Source: Citromicrobium sp. UBA3494 (GTDB lineage: Bacteria; Pseudomonadota; Alphaproteobacteria; Sphingomonadales; Sphingomonadaceae). Taken from it: DNA of 64,000 bases. The notes below the pieces were generated by a model. That model did no database searches. It was not told the DNA's origin and saw only the letters and a program-made list of their open reading frames with translations. Shown one piece after another: positions 27,116-35,782 of the stretch. The stretch spans positions 124,001-188,000 of the forward strand of contig DFQH01000004.1 of the NCBI GenBank assembly GCA_002377695.1. The letters run 5' to 3'. Both the position numbers and the translations under genes were made by a program. How positions within the stretch are numbered: the stretch's first letter is position 1; every line of letters begins with the position of its first letter.

Positions 27116-27859
27116 ATGGAATTTCCTAACACCGGCGATTTTCTCGCTGGAAGACTGCGCGACAAGCTCAGCCAGGACGATCTCGAATTCATCGAATCCC
27201 TTGTCGCCGAAACGCGACAGGGCGAAACCGGCGACGTGCTGCTTTCGCGCGGGGCGGTGACCGAACAAAGCACCATCCTGATTTCGGGCTATATCTTCCG
27301 GACGATCGAGAGCGACAATCGGCGCTTCATCGTCGGGGTTCACGTGCCCGGCGATTTCGTCGACCTGCACGGCTTCGCGCTCAAGCGGCTCGATCACTCG
27401 ATCGTCGCAGCGGGCCCGATCACCTACGGAATTGCCCCGCATGAGCGGCTGCGCGATGCACTGGAGCACCGCCCGCGCGTAGCCCGTGCGCTGTGGTTCG
27501 CGACGCTGCTGGACGCCGCGATCCACCGCAAATGGATCCAGATGCTGGAGCAACTCGACGCGCCGCGCCGGATCGCGCACATCTACTGCGAACTTCATCG
27601 TCGCTTCGAACTTGTGGGGCAGGCCAATGCGCGGTCCCTGCGCACGCCCTTCACCCAGATCGACCTGGCCGACATGTGCGGCGTCAGCGCGATCCATGCC
27701 AACCGTGCAGTGGGCAAGCTGCGCGAACTGGAGCTGGCCGAAATCCGCCGGGGCGACCTCTATACGTCCGACTGGGACGCCTTGCGCGCCTATGCGCAGT
27801 TCCAGGCAGACTACCTCTATGGGGACGGCCCGCTCCGCTTCGACCAGGACTGGCTTTGA
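27116..27859 (+). CDS. Crp/Fnr-family transcriptional regulator (second of a tandem pair)
   Basis: With start ATG 27116 (MEFPNTGDFLAGRL) the product has 247 residues. It is clearly paralogous to the upstream regulator: both have HVPGDFVDLH-FALKRLDH, a WIxxLEQL linker helix, RRIAHI and a winged helix with TQxDLADMxGxxxxHANRA. The N-terminal effector domain shows no cysteine cluster. The gene stands 120 bp after its paralogue with a palindrome in the gap. The effector and target genes are unknown. Confidence 0.85.
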   Translation: MEFPNTGDFLAGRLRDKLSQDDLEFIESLVAETRQGETGDVLLSRGAVTEQSTILISGYIFRTIESDNRRFIVGVHVPGDFVDLHGFALKRLDHSIVAAGPITYGIAPHERLRDALEHRPRVARALWFATLLDAAIHRKWIQMLEQLDAPRRIAHIYCELHRRFELVGQANARSLRTPFTQIDLADMCGVSAIHANRAVGKLRELELAEIRRGDLYTSDWDALRAYAQFQADYLYGDGPLRFDQDWL

Positions 27860-28045
27860 GCGGCCCGCGGCAAGGCTAAATCGCTGAAATCGGGGATTGG
27901 CGGTTGCCCGGCGGGGCGCCATTTGCCACAAGCGCGAGCTGAGCGGGAGGCATCCGGGCTCTTTTTCCGTGGCCGGTGATCCCAAACCCGGCGGCCTCGC
28001 ATCGTGGCGCGGCCATCCCGGCGTTGCCCCCAGCAGGAGGATGGC

Positions 28046-29800
28046 TTGGCCGAACCGACCGATAGCGATGACCAGATCATCGCCGAACCGCTGACCGAAC
28101 TGCCCATTCGCACGGCGCACAGCGGCTTCTATCGCGGTTTCAACACCCGGGTCACGATCCCCGGCAAGGTTGCCGTTGCCATCCTGATCGCGTGGGTCGT
28201 GCTGTTCCCGCAGGCGGCATCGGACGCGCTGACGCTGGCGAACACGACGCTGATCGAAGCCTTTGCCGGCTGGTACGTCTATCTCGTGGCGTTCCTCACC
28301 ATCATCGCGCTTGTCCTGGCGATCCTTCCGCAATCGGGATCGCTGAGGCTGGGCGCACCGGGCGAAAAGCCGGAATTCGGCTATTTCTCTTGGTTCGCGA
28401 TGCTGTTCGGCGCAGGGATCGGGATCGGCCTGCTGACCTATTCGACCGGCGAGCCGCTCGCACATTTCCAGACCAATCCGGAAACCATCAGCGGCGCGAT
28501 TGCACCGGCCTCGCAGGCGAATGTGAGGCCGTCGTTCGTCTACACCTTCTTCCACTGGGGCTTTGCTGCCTGGTCCACCTATGCGCTGGTCGGCCTGGCG
28601 GTCGGCTACGTTGCCTATCGCCGGGGCCTGCCGCTGACGATCCGCAGCGCGCTGGCGCCGCTTTTCGGCACTCGCATGTCCGGGATCGTCGGCCATCTGG
28701 TGGATGTCGTCGCGGTTGTCGCCACCATTCTCGGCGTGGCGGTGACGCTGGGCTTCGGGGTCGAGCAATTCGTTGCCGGGCTCGACCGGCTGGGGCTGGG
28801 CGAATGGCTGATGACATCCGACGATACCGCATCGCCCGAAGCCATCATCCTCGCCGTGACCCTGCTGGTCGGTGCGTCGACCCTGTCGGCGATCTCGGGC
28901 GTGGGCAACGGCATTCGTATCCTTTCCAACCTCAACATGGGCCTGTCCTTCCTGTTGCTCGCCGTGTTTCTGATCTTCGGTTCGGGGCTGCTGGCCATGG
29001 AGCTGCTGGGCGTGGGCCTGTTCGACTATCTGCGCCGCCTGCCCGAACTGGCGTTCATGCTGTTTTCGAGCGACGGCAGCCCGGTCGGTGACGCGCTGGT
29101 GCAATGGCAGCTCGACTGGTCGATCTTCTACTGGGCCTGGTGGATCGCCTTCGCGCCCTTCGTGGGCATGTTCATCGCGCGCGTCTCTCGCGGCCGCACG
29201 GTGCGCGAGTTCGTGCTGGGGGTGGTGCTGGTGCCATCGCTGATGGGGTTCATCTGGATGACCGTGGTCGGCGGCACCGCGATCGATCTAGAACTGAGCG
29301 GCATCGCCAATGGTGCCATCCTGGATGCGACCATTTCCGACCAGCTCTATGCCACCTTGTCCGCCATGCTCAGCGGACCGGCGGCCACGCTGATGTCGGG
29401 CCTCGTCGTTATCCTGCTGATGACCTACCTCATCACGTCTGCCGACAGTGCGATCCTGATCATAAACACCATCAACGGTGCAGGCGACGACGATGCCGAC
29501 CGTCGGCGGCACATCCTGTTCTGGGGTGGGGCGCTGGGCCTGGTGGTGGCAAGCATGCTGATCCTGGGCGGGATCGATGCGCTGCAGACGACGATGATCC
29601 TCGGGGCGTTGCCCTTCTCCGTGGTGGTCGCGCTGATGGCGTGCTCGCTTGTCAAGGCGATCGTGTTCGATGTGCGACGCAAGCGCCACGGCGTGGCGAC
29701 CCATAGCGAAACGATCCTGGCCACCCAGGCCGAGGCAGAGGCTGCCGCGAGGGAAGAGCAGGCGGCGCTCGCAGGCGATCAGCCCATCAAGCCGGCCTGA
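28046..29800 (+). CDS. BCCT-family betaine/carnitine/choline transporter
   Basis: The start is set at TTG 28046 because AGGAGG at 28036-28041 lies 4 bases upstream; the longer frame to 28004 has no ribosome site of that quality. The protein has 584 residues and about 12 membrane segments. The family signature is clear: GIGIGLLTYSTGEPLAHF and, in the eighth-helix region, WSIFYWAWWIAFAPFVGMFIAR and SRGRT. Proteins of this family take up quaternary ammonium osmolytes with Na+ or H+. The C-terminal tail is acidic and Ala/Glu-rich, as in osmoregulated members. The 3' end overlaps the convergent response-regulator gene by 22 bp. Confidence 0.93.
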   Translation: MAEPTDSDDQIIAEPLTELPIRTAHSGFYRGFNTRVTIPGKVAVAILIAWVVLFPQAASDALTLANTTLIEAFAGWYVYLVAFLTIIALVLAILPQSGSLRLGAPGEKPEFGYFSWFAMLFGAGIGIGLLTYSTGEPLAHFQTNPETISGAIAPASQANVRPSFVYTFFHWGFAAWSTYALVGLAVGYVAYRRGLPLTIRSALAPLFGTRMSGIVGHLVDVVAVVATILGVAVTLGFGVEQFVAGLDRLGLGEWLMTSDDTASPEAIILAVTLLVGASTLSAISGVGNGIRILSNLNMGLSFLLLAVFLIFGSGLLAMELLGVGLFDYLRRLPELAFMLFSSDGSPVGDALVQWQLDWSIFYWAWWIAFAPFVGMFIARVSRGRTVREFVLGVVLVPSLMGFIWMTVVGGTAIDLELSGIANGAILDATISDQLYATLSAMLSGPAATLMSGLVVILLMTYLITSADSAILIINTINGAGDDDADRRRHILFWGGALGLVVASMLILGGIDALQTTMILGALPFSVVVALMACSLVKAIVFDVRRKRHGVATHSETILATQAEAEAAAREEQAALAGDQPIKPA

Positions 29801-30438
29801 GCGGGCGAGGCGGCAGCCCCATTGCGGGCGCTGTCGGTGAAATCTCCCTCGACTGCGCCGGCCTCCACCGCCACGCGGATCGCCTGCGCGGTGTTGGCGA
29901 CGCCCAGCCTTACGAGGATCGTTGCGCGGTATTTTTCGACCGTGCGCGGAGAAATCTCGAGTTCCTTGGCGATGGCCTTGTTGGTGCCGTGGGAGATCAG
30001 GTTGACGAGCACTTCGCGTTCGCGTGCGGTCAGGCCTGCCAGAAGCCGACGCGCCTCGGCCACGCGGCGCTTGCGGTCCAGCGTTTCGCGCATTGCGGGT
30101 TCGATCCGGCCGATCTCGTCGGAAAACTCCTCGACCGTGAAGGGCCAGGCAAGATAGCTCGCCGCGCCCGCCTGCATCGCGGTGACCGCGCGGGAGAAGC
30201 TGGGGTTTTCTGAATACCCGACCACCGGAACTAGCTGCGGCGCATCGCGCAATCTATCGCATAGCCCGGCTGCCGCCCCGTCCGCGTCATGCACCAGCGC
30301 CAGGCTTTCTTCGCGGGCGAAGGTCAGAAAGTCGGCAGCGGTCTCGAAGGGTTCGGCGTGCCGTTCCCCCTTCAGCAGCACCCGGCAGACCTCCGCCCGC
30401 CTTTCGGCCTTGGGATCGATTACGAAGACAGTTTTCAT
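29779..30438 (-). CDS. LuxR/FixJ-like response regulator with atypical receiver domain
   Basis: The protein has 219 residues. The N-terminal 120 residues fold like a receiver, but key residues deviate. There is one early Asp in VFVIDP, the phospho-acceptor region reads ALVHDADG, and the conserved Lys before Pro is replaced by Trp (YLAWPF). The C-terminal part is a standard LuxR/GerE helix-turn-helix (LTAREREVLVNLISHGTNKA and SPRTVEKYRATIL). It may be regulated without phosphorylation. The gene points toward the BCCT gene and lies just outside the flagellar block; whether it controls flagellar genes is unknown. Confidence 0.85.
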   Translation of the reverse strand: MKTVFVIDPKAERRAEVCRVLLKGERHAEPFETAADFLTFAREESLALVHDADGAAAGLCDRLRDAPQLVPVVGYSENPSFSRAVTAMQAGAASYLAWPFTVEEFSDEIGRIEPAMRETLDRKRRVAEARRLLAGLTAREREVLVNLISHGTNKAIAKELEISPRTVEKYRATILVRLGVANTAQAIRVAVEAGAVEGDFTDSARNGAAASPAQAGLMG

Positions 30439-30550
30439 GCAGCCCCTTCCCCCAGCCCCATGCCCCTTCGTTCAACCCGCGTAGCTGCGGGGAACCGAAT
30501 GACTTCAGGATCTTGGGGGAATGTCGGAGAGCGGGAGGGGGTTTGTCAAT

Positions 30551-30568
30551 GCGGGCCTTGGATCCCGC
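30551..30568 (-). terminator. Weak hairpin downstream of fliS
   Basis: GCGGG (30551-30555) pairs with CCCGC (30564-30568) about 40 bp past the fliS stop. It is short and lacks a T-run, but it lies where the long fli transcript should end. The surrounding 170 bp between fliS and the response regulator hold nothing else I can support. Confidence 0.2.
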
Positions 30569-30608
30569 CATCTGGTATCCTCAGACTCCGCAGCGGCCCG
30601 GCCTCGCC

Positions 30609-30989
30609 TCAGCCGCTGTTTGCCGTTTTGAGCGCGTCCCGGATTTCGATGACGTCGGCGCGCAGGACATCGATCGCCTCGATCTGCGTTTCGCCGATCG
30701 ATCCCAGCAGCAGGCGGCGGGAGCCTTCGTAGAAGTGCAGCAGGCTGGCGGAGAGTTCGTTGTCCCTGTCCACGCCCATTTCCAGCGCGGTCAGGATCGC
30801 GATGCCCCGCGTGATGGCGGCGCTGCGCCCGGCGCGGTTGCCGCGCATGTCCGCCTGGCGCAGCATGCCGAGCGTGAGCGCCAGCTCGTCGAGGCAATAG
30901 ACCACGATATCCTGCGCGGTGCCGCCCTGCACGCGGGCATCGAAGTTGGCCTGCTGGTAGGCGGCGCGGGGTTCGGATGACGCGAGCAT
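30609..30989 (-). CDS. fliS: Flagellin export chaperone FliS
   Basis: The 126-residue helical protein begins with an AYQQANFDARV segment typical of FliS and follows fliD by only 2 bp, the canonical partner arrangement. FliS binds the disordered C-terminus of flagellin in the cytoplasm, prevents premature polymerisation and hands it to FlhA. Sequence conservation in the later helices is modest, so the call rests on the N-terminal pattern, size and context. Confidence 0.85.
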   Translation of the reverse strand: MLASSEPRAAYQQANFDARVQGGTAQDIVVYCLDELALTLGMLRQADMRGNRAGRSAAITRGIAILTALEMGVDRDNELSASLLHFYEGSRRLLLGSIGETQIEAIDVLRADVIEIRDALKTANSG

Positions 30990-30991
30990 GA

Positions 30992-32440
30992 TCAGTTACG
31001 CTGCGCGTTCCAGACGTCGATCTGGGACTTGAGGAAATCCAGGGTCGACTGCGATGCCGCCACGCGCGCATCCGACTTGGAGAAGCGCGCGACCATGTCG
31101 GCCCGCAGCGCTTCCTGCTTCTCGGCCAGTTCGGCCAGATTTTCGCTGATGTCCTCCGACAGGTCGGTGTAGCGCGCGACCGAGCCTGCAAGCGAGCCGG
31201 GATCGGTGGAGATGGCATTGTTGCGCGCGATCCTGTCGATCGTCGCGAAGATCCCGTTGATGCCGGGCGTGAACATCGCAGCGACCGCGTCCGGATTTTC
31301 GGCAAGCGCCCGTTCCAGCTGTGCGCTGTCGAGCTTGAACGTGCCGTCGCGCTGAATGCCCACGCCCAGTTCGGCGAGTGTCCTCGGGCTGCCTTCGGGC
31401 GCGTTGGGCATGATGATCTTGCTGCCCAGCGCGGAAAATTCGCGGCGCAGCGCGCGCGCACCATAGTCGCGCGACAGGTCGCCGGTCAGCGCGTCGGTGG
31501 CGGCGTTCAGTTCCCCGGCGATTTCGTTGAGCGCTCCGACGATATCGGTCATCGCGCTGGTAACGGCCTGCTTGGGATTGCCGAAGGCGATGGTGGTCGG
31601 CGCGCCAATATTGGCCCCCGTCAGTTCCAGCGAGACGCCCGGGGCGGCATTCTCGATCCGGTTGCTGGGGCTGGTCCGGGCCACGCCATCAAGCGTGAAC
31701 TCCGCGTCCTGGGCTGTCGAGGTCAGGCGCGCGGCATCGCCGTCCTGCGGACGCCAGTCGAGCAGTTCGAGCCCCTGCGGACCGGTGAGGATCGTGCCTG
31801 GATTGTCTTCGGTCGATTCGATCACGAAGCCGTTCTTCGCGCCCTCCGCGCCCTGGAGCACCAGTCGCGATCCGCTGCCGGTATCGGCAACATAGGCGCT
31901 GACGGAGGTGCCCTTGGCGTTGATGGCCCGGGCAATGTCGGCAAGCGTGGAGCCTGCCGCGATGTCGATATCCACCGCAGCCTGCCCGGTGTCTTCGGTA
32001 AAGCTGGTGCCCGCCACCGTGCCGAAGCGCAGGGTCAGCGTGCCCGACCCCACGGCGTCGCTCGCCCCATAGCTGGGAGTCAGCAGCGTCTGCGATTGCG
32101 CCAGCTTCGATACTTCGAGCGAGTGGGTTCCCTTGCCCGAGGTGCCGATAGGTGCGGACACCCGGGCGACGCTGGCATTGGCGATGCCGGGCTGCGCGGA
32201 GAGATCGCCGGTGCGCACGCGGTCGCCCAGCGCGCTGGCGAAAGAGGAGAGCAGGTTGCGCAGGGTCGAGGCGGTCGAGATCTGCCGTTCGAGCACTTCC
32301 GACTTGTTTTCCAGCCGCTGCTGGCGCGGTTCGAACTGGGCGCGGGCAAGCTCTTCGGCGAGCGAGACCATGTCCACGCCGCTGCCGATGCCCAGGCTGT
32401 TGGCTATCGAGGAGCCGGATGTGCGGGTCGTTTCCATCAC
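30992..32440 (-). CDS. fliD: Flagellar filament cap protein FliD
   Basis: The 482-residue protein starts with the typical N-terminus IANSLGIGSGVDMVSLAEEL and a predicted coiled coil, and ends with a helical C-terminus (STLDFLKSQIDVWNAQRN). FliD forms the oligomeric cap at the filament tip under which flagellin subunits insert. A sigma-28-like promoter lies so close to the first ATG that the mRNA leader would be only a few bases. The gene sits between flhB (42 bp gap) and fliS. Confidence 0.93.
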   Translation of the reverse strand: MMETTRTSGSSIANSLGIGSGVDMVSLAEELARAQFEPRQQRLENKSEVLERQISTASTLRNLLSSFASALGDRVRTGDLSAQPGIANASVARVSAPIGTSGKGTHSLEVSKLAQSQTLLTPSYGASDAVGSGTLTLRFGTVAGTSFTEDTGQAAVDIDIAAGSTLADIARAINAKGTSVSAYVADTGSGSRLVLQGAEGAKNGFVIESTEDNPGTILTGPQGLELLDWRPQDGDAARLTSTAQDAEFTLDGVARTSPSNRIENAAPGVSLELTGANIGAPTTIAFGNPKQAVTSAMTDIVGALNEIAGELNAATDALTGDLSRDYGARALRREFSALGSKIIMPNAPEGSPRTLAELGVGIQRDGTFKLDSAQLERALAENPDAVAAMFTPGINGIFATIDRIARNNAISTDPGSLAGSVARYTDLSEDISENLAELAEKQEALRADMVARFSKSDARVAASQSTLDFLKSQIDVWNAQRN

Positions 32441-32445
32441 CGCCT

Positions 32446-32472
32446 AGAACGGCAGCGAGGGCGACCGCTTAA
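32446..32472 (-). promoter_or_regulatory. Sigma-28 (FliA)-type promoter for fliD-fliS
   Basis: On the minus strand the sequence reads TTAA (32472-32469), 15 bases, then GCCGTTCT (32453-32446). The arrangement matches the enterobacterial class III pattern TAAA-N15-GCCGATAA in spacing and in the GCCG core, and matches the elements before flagellin and flgM in this window. The expected start of transcription falls within a few bases of the fliD ATG. Confidence 0.6.
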
Positions 32473-32482
32473 GGGGGAAATG

Positions 32483-33613
32483 TCAGTTTTCCAGTCGTCC
32501 ATCCGCATCGAAGCGCAGGGCCACCGGCACCTCGATCGCGGGCAGCGGCGGCAGTTCGCCCCGCTTAAGCGAGAGCACGTAGGCCAGCACCGATGCGATG
32601 GCGCCATACAGGTCTTCGCAGATCATCTGCCGTTCGCGGCTGGTGAAATAGACCGAGCGGGCAAGCTGCGGATATTCGAGCGTCGGCAGGCCGAATTCGC
32701 GCGCCAGTTCCTTCATCGCCAGCGCCTTTTCGCCGCGGCCCTTGGCGAGCACGATGGGAGCGGACGCCTTTTCCGGGTCGTAGGTCATGGCGACGGCGAA
32801 ATGCGTCGGGTTGGTGATCACGAACTGCGCCTCGCGCATCGCGCCGGAGACGGAGCCTGCGGCAATATCACGCTGGCGCTGGCGCCGCTGCGCCTTGGCT
32901 TCAGGCGAGCCTTCACTTTCCTTGTGCTCGTCCTTCATTTCCTGGTGGCTCATCTTGAGTTTCTTGTTCCGGCGAACCCACTGGATCGGCAGGTCGACTG
33001 CCGCGATCACGATCAGCCCACCGCACAGAGCGACGAACAGCGAGATAACCGACCACCAGGCGGTGGAAAGCTGCGCGGAGAGATTACCTCGACCCAGGCC
33101 CAGCAGGCTGTCCCACGAATAGTACCACCACAGCCCCGCGATCCCGCCCAGCAGCGTGATCTTGAGCAGGCCCTTGCCCATCTCGATCAGGCCATTGGGG
33201 CCGAACATGCGCTTCAGGCCCGACGCCGGATTGATCCGCGTGTGCTTGAATTCCAGGTTCTTCATCACGAAGCGCCCGCGCCCGAAAGCCAGCTGGCTGG
33301 CCAGCGTCACCAGGATCACCGGCACGGCCAGCGCGAGGATCGGCGGGAGGCTGGCGGCCAGCCCCTGCATGAGCATCCGGCCGGGCCTGAAATCGGTCAG
33401 CTCGCCATGGTCGAAATTGAAGCTTTCGCGCAGCAGGCTGGACATGTCGCCCAGCAGCCAGGGCCCCCCGAATGCGAGCCAGCCTGCGCCGACCAGCATG
33501 ACTGCCGCCGTGCCCAGATCCTTGGAGCGCAGCACGTCGCCCTTGCTGGCGGCGTCCTTCAGACGCTTCTCGGTTGGTGCGAATGTCTTCTCGCCCGCGG
33601 TCTCGTTGCTCAT
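32483..33613 (-). CDS. flhB: Flagellar export apparatus protein FlhB
   Basis: The 376-residue protein has four membrane segments followed by a cytoplasmic domain with the autocleavage motif NPTH at residues 268-271. FlhB cleaves itself at N-P and switches the exporter from rod/hook substrates to filament substrates together with FliK. The length and motif position match the E. coli family member. Its start overlaps the fliR stop by 4 bp (ATGA), indicating translational coupling. Confidence 0.96.
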   Translation of the reverse strand: MSNETAGEKTFAPTEKRLKDAASKGDVLRSKDLGTAAVMLVGAGWLAFGGPWLLGDMSSLLRESFNFDHGELTDFRPGRMLMQGLAASLPPILALAVPVILVTLASQLAFGRGRFVMKNLEFKHTRINPASGLKRMFGPNGLIEMGKGLLKITLLGGIAGLWWYYSWDSLLGLGRGNLSAQLSTAWWSVISLFVALCGGLIVIAAVDLPIQWVRRNKKLKMSHQEMKDEHKESEGSPEAKAQRRQRQRDIAAGSVSGAMREAQFVITNPTHFAVAMTYDPEKASAPIVLAKGRGEKALAMKELAREFGLPTLEYPQLARSVYFTSRERQMICEDLYGAIASVLAYVLSLKRGELPPLPAIEVPVALRFDADGRLEN

Positions 33614-34395
33614 GGCGTCACCACGCTTTCCGCCTGCGCCAGGCCGAGTTCGACCAGATCGGTGAACTGGTCATAGATCAGCGGCGCGCTGATGATCAGC
33701 GCGGCGATTCCCGCCAGCACGCCCGCCGGCAGGCCGAGCGCGAAGAGGTTGAGCGAGGGTGCCGAACGGCTGAGAATGCCGGTCAGGATCTGCACCAGCA
33801 GCAGGATCAGGGTGACGGGCAGCGCGATCCGCAGCGCGGTCTCGAAGGTGGCGGCGCCAAATCCGGCAATCGCTTGGAACCGCTCGGGCCCGAGCCAGGT
33901 CTCGCCCGGCGGAAAGGCGCGATAGCTTTCCGTGACCAGTGCGATCCAGTGGAGGTGCGCGCCGGTCGCCAAGAAGATCAGCGTGAGCACGATGATGAAA
34001 TACTGGCCGAAGGCGGTGGTGGTGCCGCCGGTGCCGGGATCGGCGGTCTGTGCCATGCTCATTCCCATGGCGCCGCCGATCACCTCTGCGGCAATGGTGG
34101 GGGCGGCGAAAGCGAGCTGCAGCACGAAGCCCAGCAGCAGGCCGATCAACGCCTCGCCCGCCAGCATCAGCATGCCTTCCAGCGTCAGCAGCGCTTCGGG
34201 CGTGGGGATTTCGGGCAGCCAGATGGAGATGAAGATCGCCATCGCCCCGGTGAAGGATACGCGGACCATTACGGGCACGTTGGATGCGCCGAAGAACGGT
34301 GCGGCGAGCAGGGCTGCGCCCACCCGCGTCATCAGGAAGACGACGCGCCAGATCTCGGCCTCGAATCCGCCAAGCCCGAAGTCGAGCGCGATCAT
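33610..34395 (-). CDS. fliR: Flagellar export apparatus protein FliR
   Basis: This integral membrane protein of 261 residues has the FliR pattern: an N-terminal WRVVFLMTRVGAALLAAPFFG segment, a central hydrophobic hairpin and the conserved P-x-x-ETW region before the late helices. FliR is part of the export gate with FliP and FliQ at the centre of the MS ring. It overlaps flhB by 4 bp and follows fliQ by 9 bp. Confidence 0.94.
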   Translation of the reverse strand: MIALDFGLGGFEAEIWRVVFLMTRVGAALLAAPFFGASNVPVMVRVSFTGAMAIFISIWLPEIPTPEALLTLEGMLMLAGEALIGLLLGFVLQLAFAAPTIAAEVIGGAMGMSMAQTADPGTGGTTTAFGQYFIIVLTLIFLATGAHLHWIALVTESYRAFPPGETWLGPERFQAIAGFGAATFETALRIALPVTLILLLVQILTGILSRSAPSLNLFALGLPAGVLAGIAALIISAPLIYDQFTDLVELGLAQAESVVTP

Positions 34396-34404
34396 CGGCC
34401 TTCT

Positions 34405-34677
34405 CTAGTGCCCGATCCGGGCGATCTCGACGAAGATGTCCTGTGTGAAATCCGTCACCAGCGCCATCATCGACGCGCCGAGCACGACCAGGACGAAGGC
34501 GACCGCCGCCAGCTTCGGGACGAAGGTGAGCGTCTGTTCGTTCACCGAGGTGGCTGCCTGGATCAGACCGATCACCAGGCCGAGGCCCAGCGCCGCAAGC
34601 AGGATCGGCGCGGCGACCAGCGCGGTGGTCCACAGCATGCGATCGGCCATGGAAAGCAGGAGAGACATTTCGTCCAT
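34405..34677 (-). CDS. fliQ: Flagellar export apparatus protein FliQ
   Basis: With the start at 34677 (MDEMSLLLSMADRM) the protein has 90 residues and two membrane helices, the standard FliQ size. The conserved GLVIGLIQAATSVNEQTLTF segment and the following PKLAAV are clear. The longer open frame adds 17 residues that overlap fliP and are not family-like. FliQ packs around FliP5-FliR1 in the export gate. Confidence 0.95.
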   Translation of the reverse strand: MDEMSLLLSMADRMLWTTALVAAPILLAALGLGLVIGLIQAATSVNEQTLTFVPKLAAVAFVLVVLGASMMALVTDFTQDIFVEIARIGH

Positions 34678-34685
34678 CGAACGGC

Positions 34686-35474
34686 TCACATGAAACTTGA
34701 GGCGAGGGAGCCCATCAGCAGCGACCACCCGTCCACCAGGACGAACAGGAGCAGCTTGAAGGGTAGCGAAACTAGCATCGGGCTCATCATCATCATGCCA
34801 AGGCTCATCAGCACGGAAGAGACGACAAGATCGATGACGAGGAAGGGCAGGAACAGCATGAAGCCGATCTGGAAGGCGGTTTTCAGTTCGCTGGTGACGA
34901 AGGCGGGCAGCAGGATCGAGAAGGGAACGTCCTGCGGGCTTTCGAACTTGGGCGCATCGGCGATGTCCGCGAACATCTGCAGGTCGTTCTCGCGCGTCTG
35001 GCGGATCATGAATGTGTGGAGCTCGCCCCCGGCCCGCTCGATCGCGACCTCGGCGTTGATCTGCCCGGCGGAATAGGGCTCTATCGCCGCGGTGTTCACC
35101 CTCTCGAGCGTGGGCGCCATGATGAACAATGACAGGAACAGCGAAATCCCGATCAGCACCTGATTGGGCGGCGATTGCTGGAGGCCCAGCGCCTGGCGCA
35201 GAATCGCCAGCACCACGATGATGCGCGTGAAGCTGGTCATCATCAGCAGAAGGGCGGGCAGGAATGTCAGCAGCCCCATGACAAGGAGCAGCTGGAGCGA
35301 CAGGCTCAGCGGTTCGCCGCCAGCTCCGCCGAGTTCGCCGAACGCGCGGTCGAGCGCGCCTGCGGCGGCGCTATCCGCGGGTACGCCAGCCGCAGCCGAC
35401 GCGGCGCCGGTATAGGCGAGCGCGCCGAGCGTGGCGGCCCATCTGCCCAGCAGCCGAAAACTGCGGGCGATCAT
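34686..35474 (-). CDS. fliP: Flagellar export apparatus protein FliP
   Basis: The start at 35474 gives 262 residues beginning with a signal peptide (MIARSFRLLGRWAATLGALA), normal for FliP. The core carries MMTSFTRIIVVLAILRQALG and then PPNQVLIGISLFLSLFIM. The C-terminus has FLVIDLVVSSVLMSLGMMMM, then a short loop and FKLLLFVLVDGWSLL. FliP forms the pentameric core of the export gate. The gene overlaps fliO by 4 bp. Confidence 0.96.
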   Translation of the reverse strand: MIARSFRLLGRWAATLGALAYTGAASAAAGVPADSAAAGALDRAFGELGGAGGEPLSLSLQLLLVMGLLTFLPALLLMMTSFTRIIVVLAILRQALGLQQSPPNQVLIGISLFLSLFIMAPTLERVNTAAIEPYSAGQINAEVAIERAGGELHTFMIRQTRENDLQMFADIADAPKFESPQDVPFSILLPAFVTSELKTAFQIGFMLFLPFLVIDLVVSSVLMSLGMMMMSPMLVSLPFKLLLFVLVDGWSLLMGSLASSFM

Positions 35475-35782
35475 GCGGCTTCGTCCTGCGCAATCTGGAC
35501 CGGGTCCGTGGCGGCGGGCTTCGGGCGTGCAGGCGCTTCGGCCAGACGGGTCAGTCCGCCCTTTGACGTCGATACGAGGATTTCCTTGCCGTGAAACTCG
35601 ATCACCGCGAGCCGCAGCGTGGGCGAAAGCATGGTCGTCTCCACGATGCGCACGGCCTTGGTGCCACCGCCGCTCGGCCCGCCGAGCTGGCCCTGCATGC
35701 GCTTGGCCAGCTTCAGGCTGCCCCAGATCATCAGGCCGATCAGCGGCAGCAGGATCAGCAGCTTGAGGATGTAGAGCAGCAT
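35471..35782 (-). CDS. fliO: Flagellar biosynthetic protein FliO
   Basis: The start at 35782 (MLLYILKLLILLPLIGLMIW) gives 103 residues with one N-terminal membrane helix and a short basic cytoplasmic domain containing KAVRIVETTMLSPTLRLAVIEF, which fits the small FliO family. FliO assists assembly of the FliP ring. The gene overlaps fliN by one base and fliP by 4 bp. The call leans on position as well as on sequence because FliO is poorly conserved. Confidence 0.85.
   Translation of the reverse strand: MLLYILKLLILLPLIGLMIWGSLKLAKRMQGQLGGPSGGGTKAVRIVETTMLSPTLRLAVIEFHGKEILVSTSKGGLTRLAEAPARPKPAATDPVQIAQDEAA

Noticed and set aside
32096..35076. Long plus-strand frames of 500 or more codons opposite fliD, flhB, fliR and fliQ
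   Set aside because: They are shadows of conserved export genes, rich in Gln/Arg/His/Asp, with no domains.
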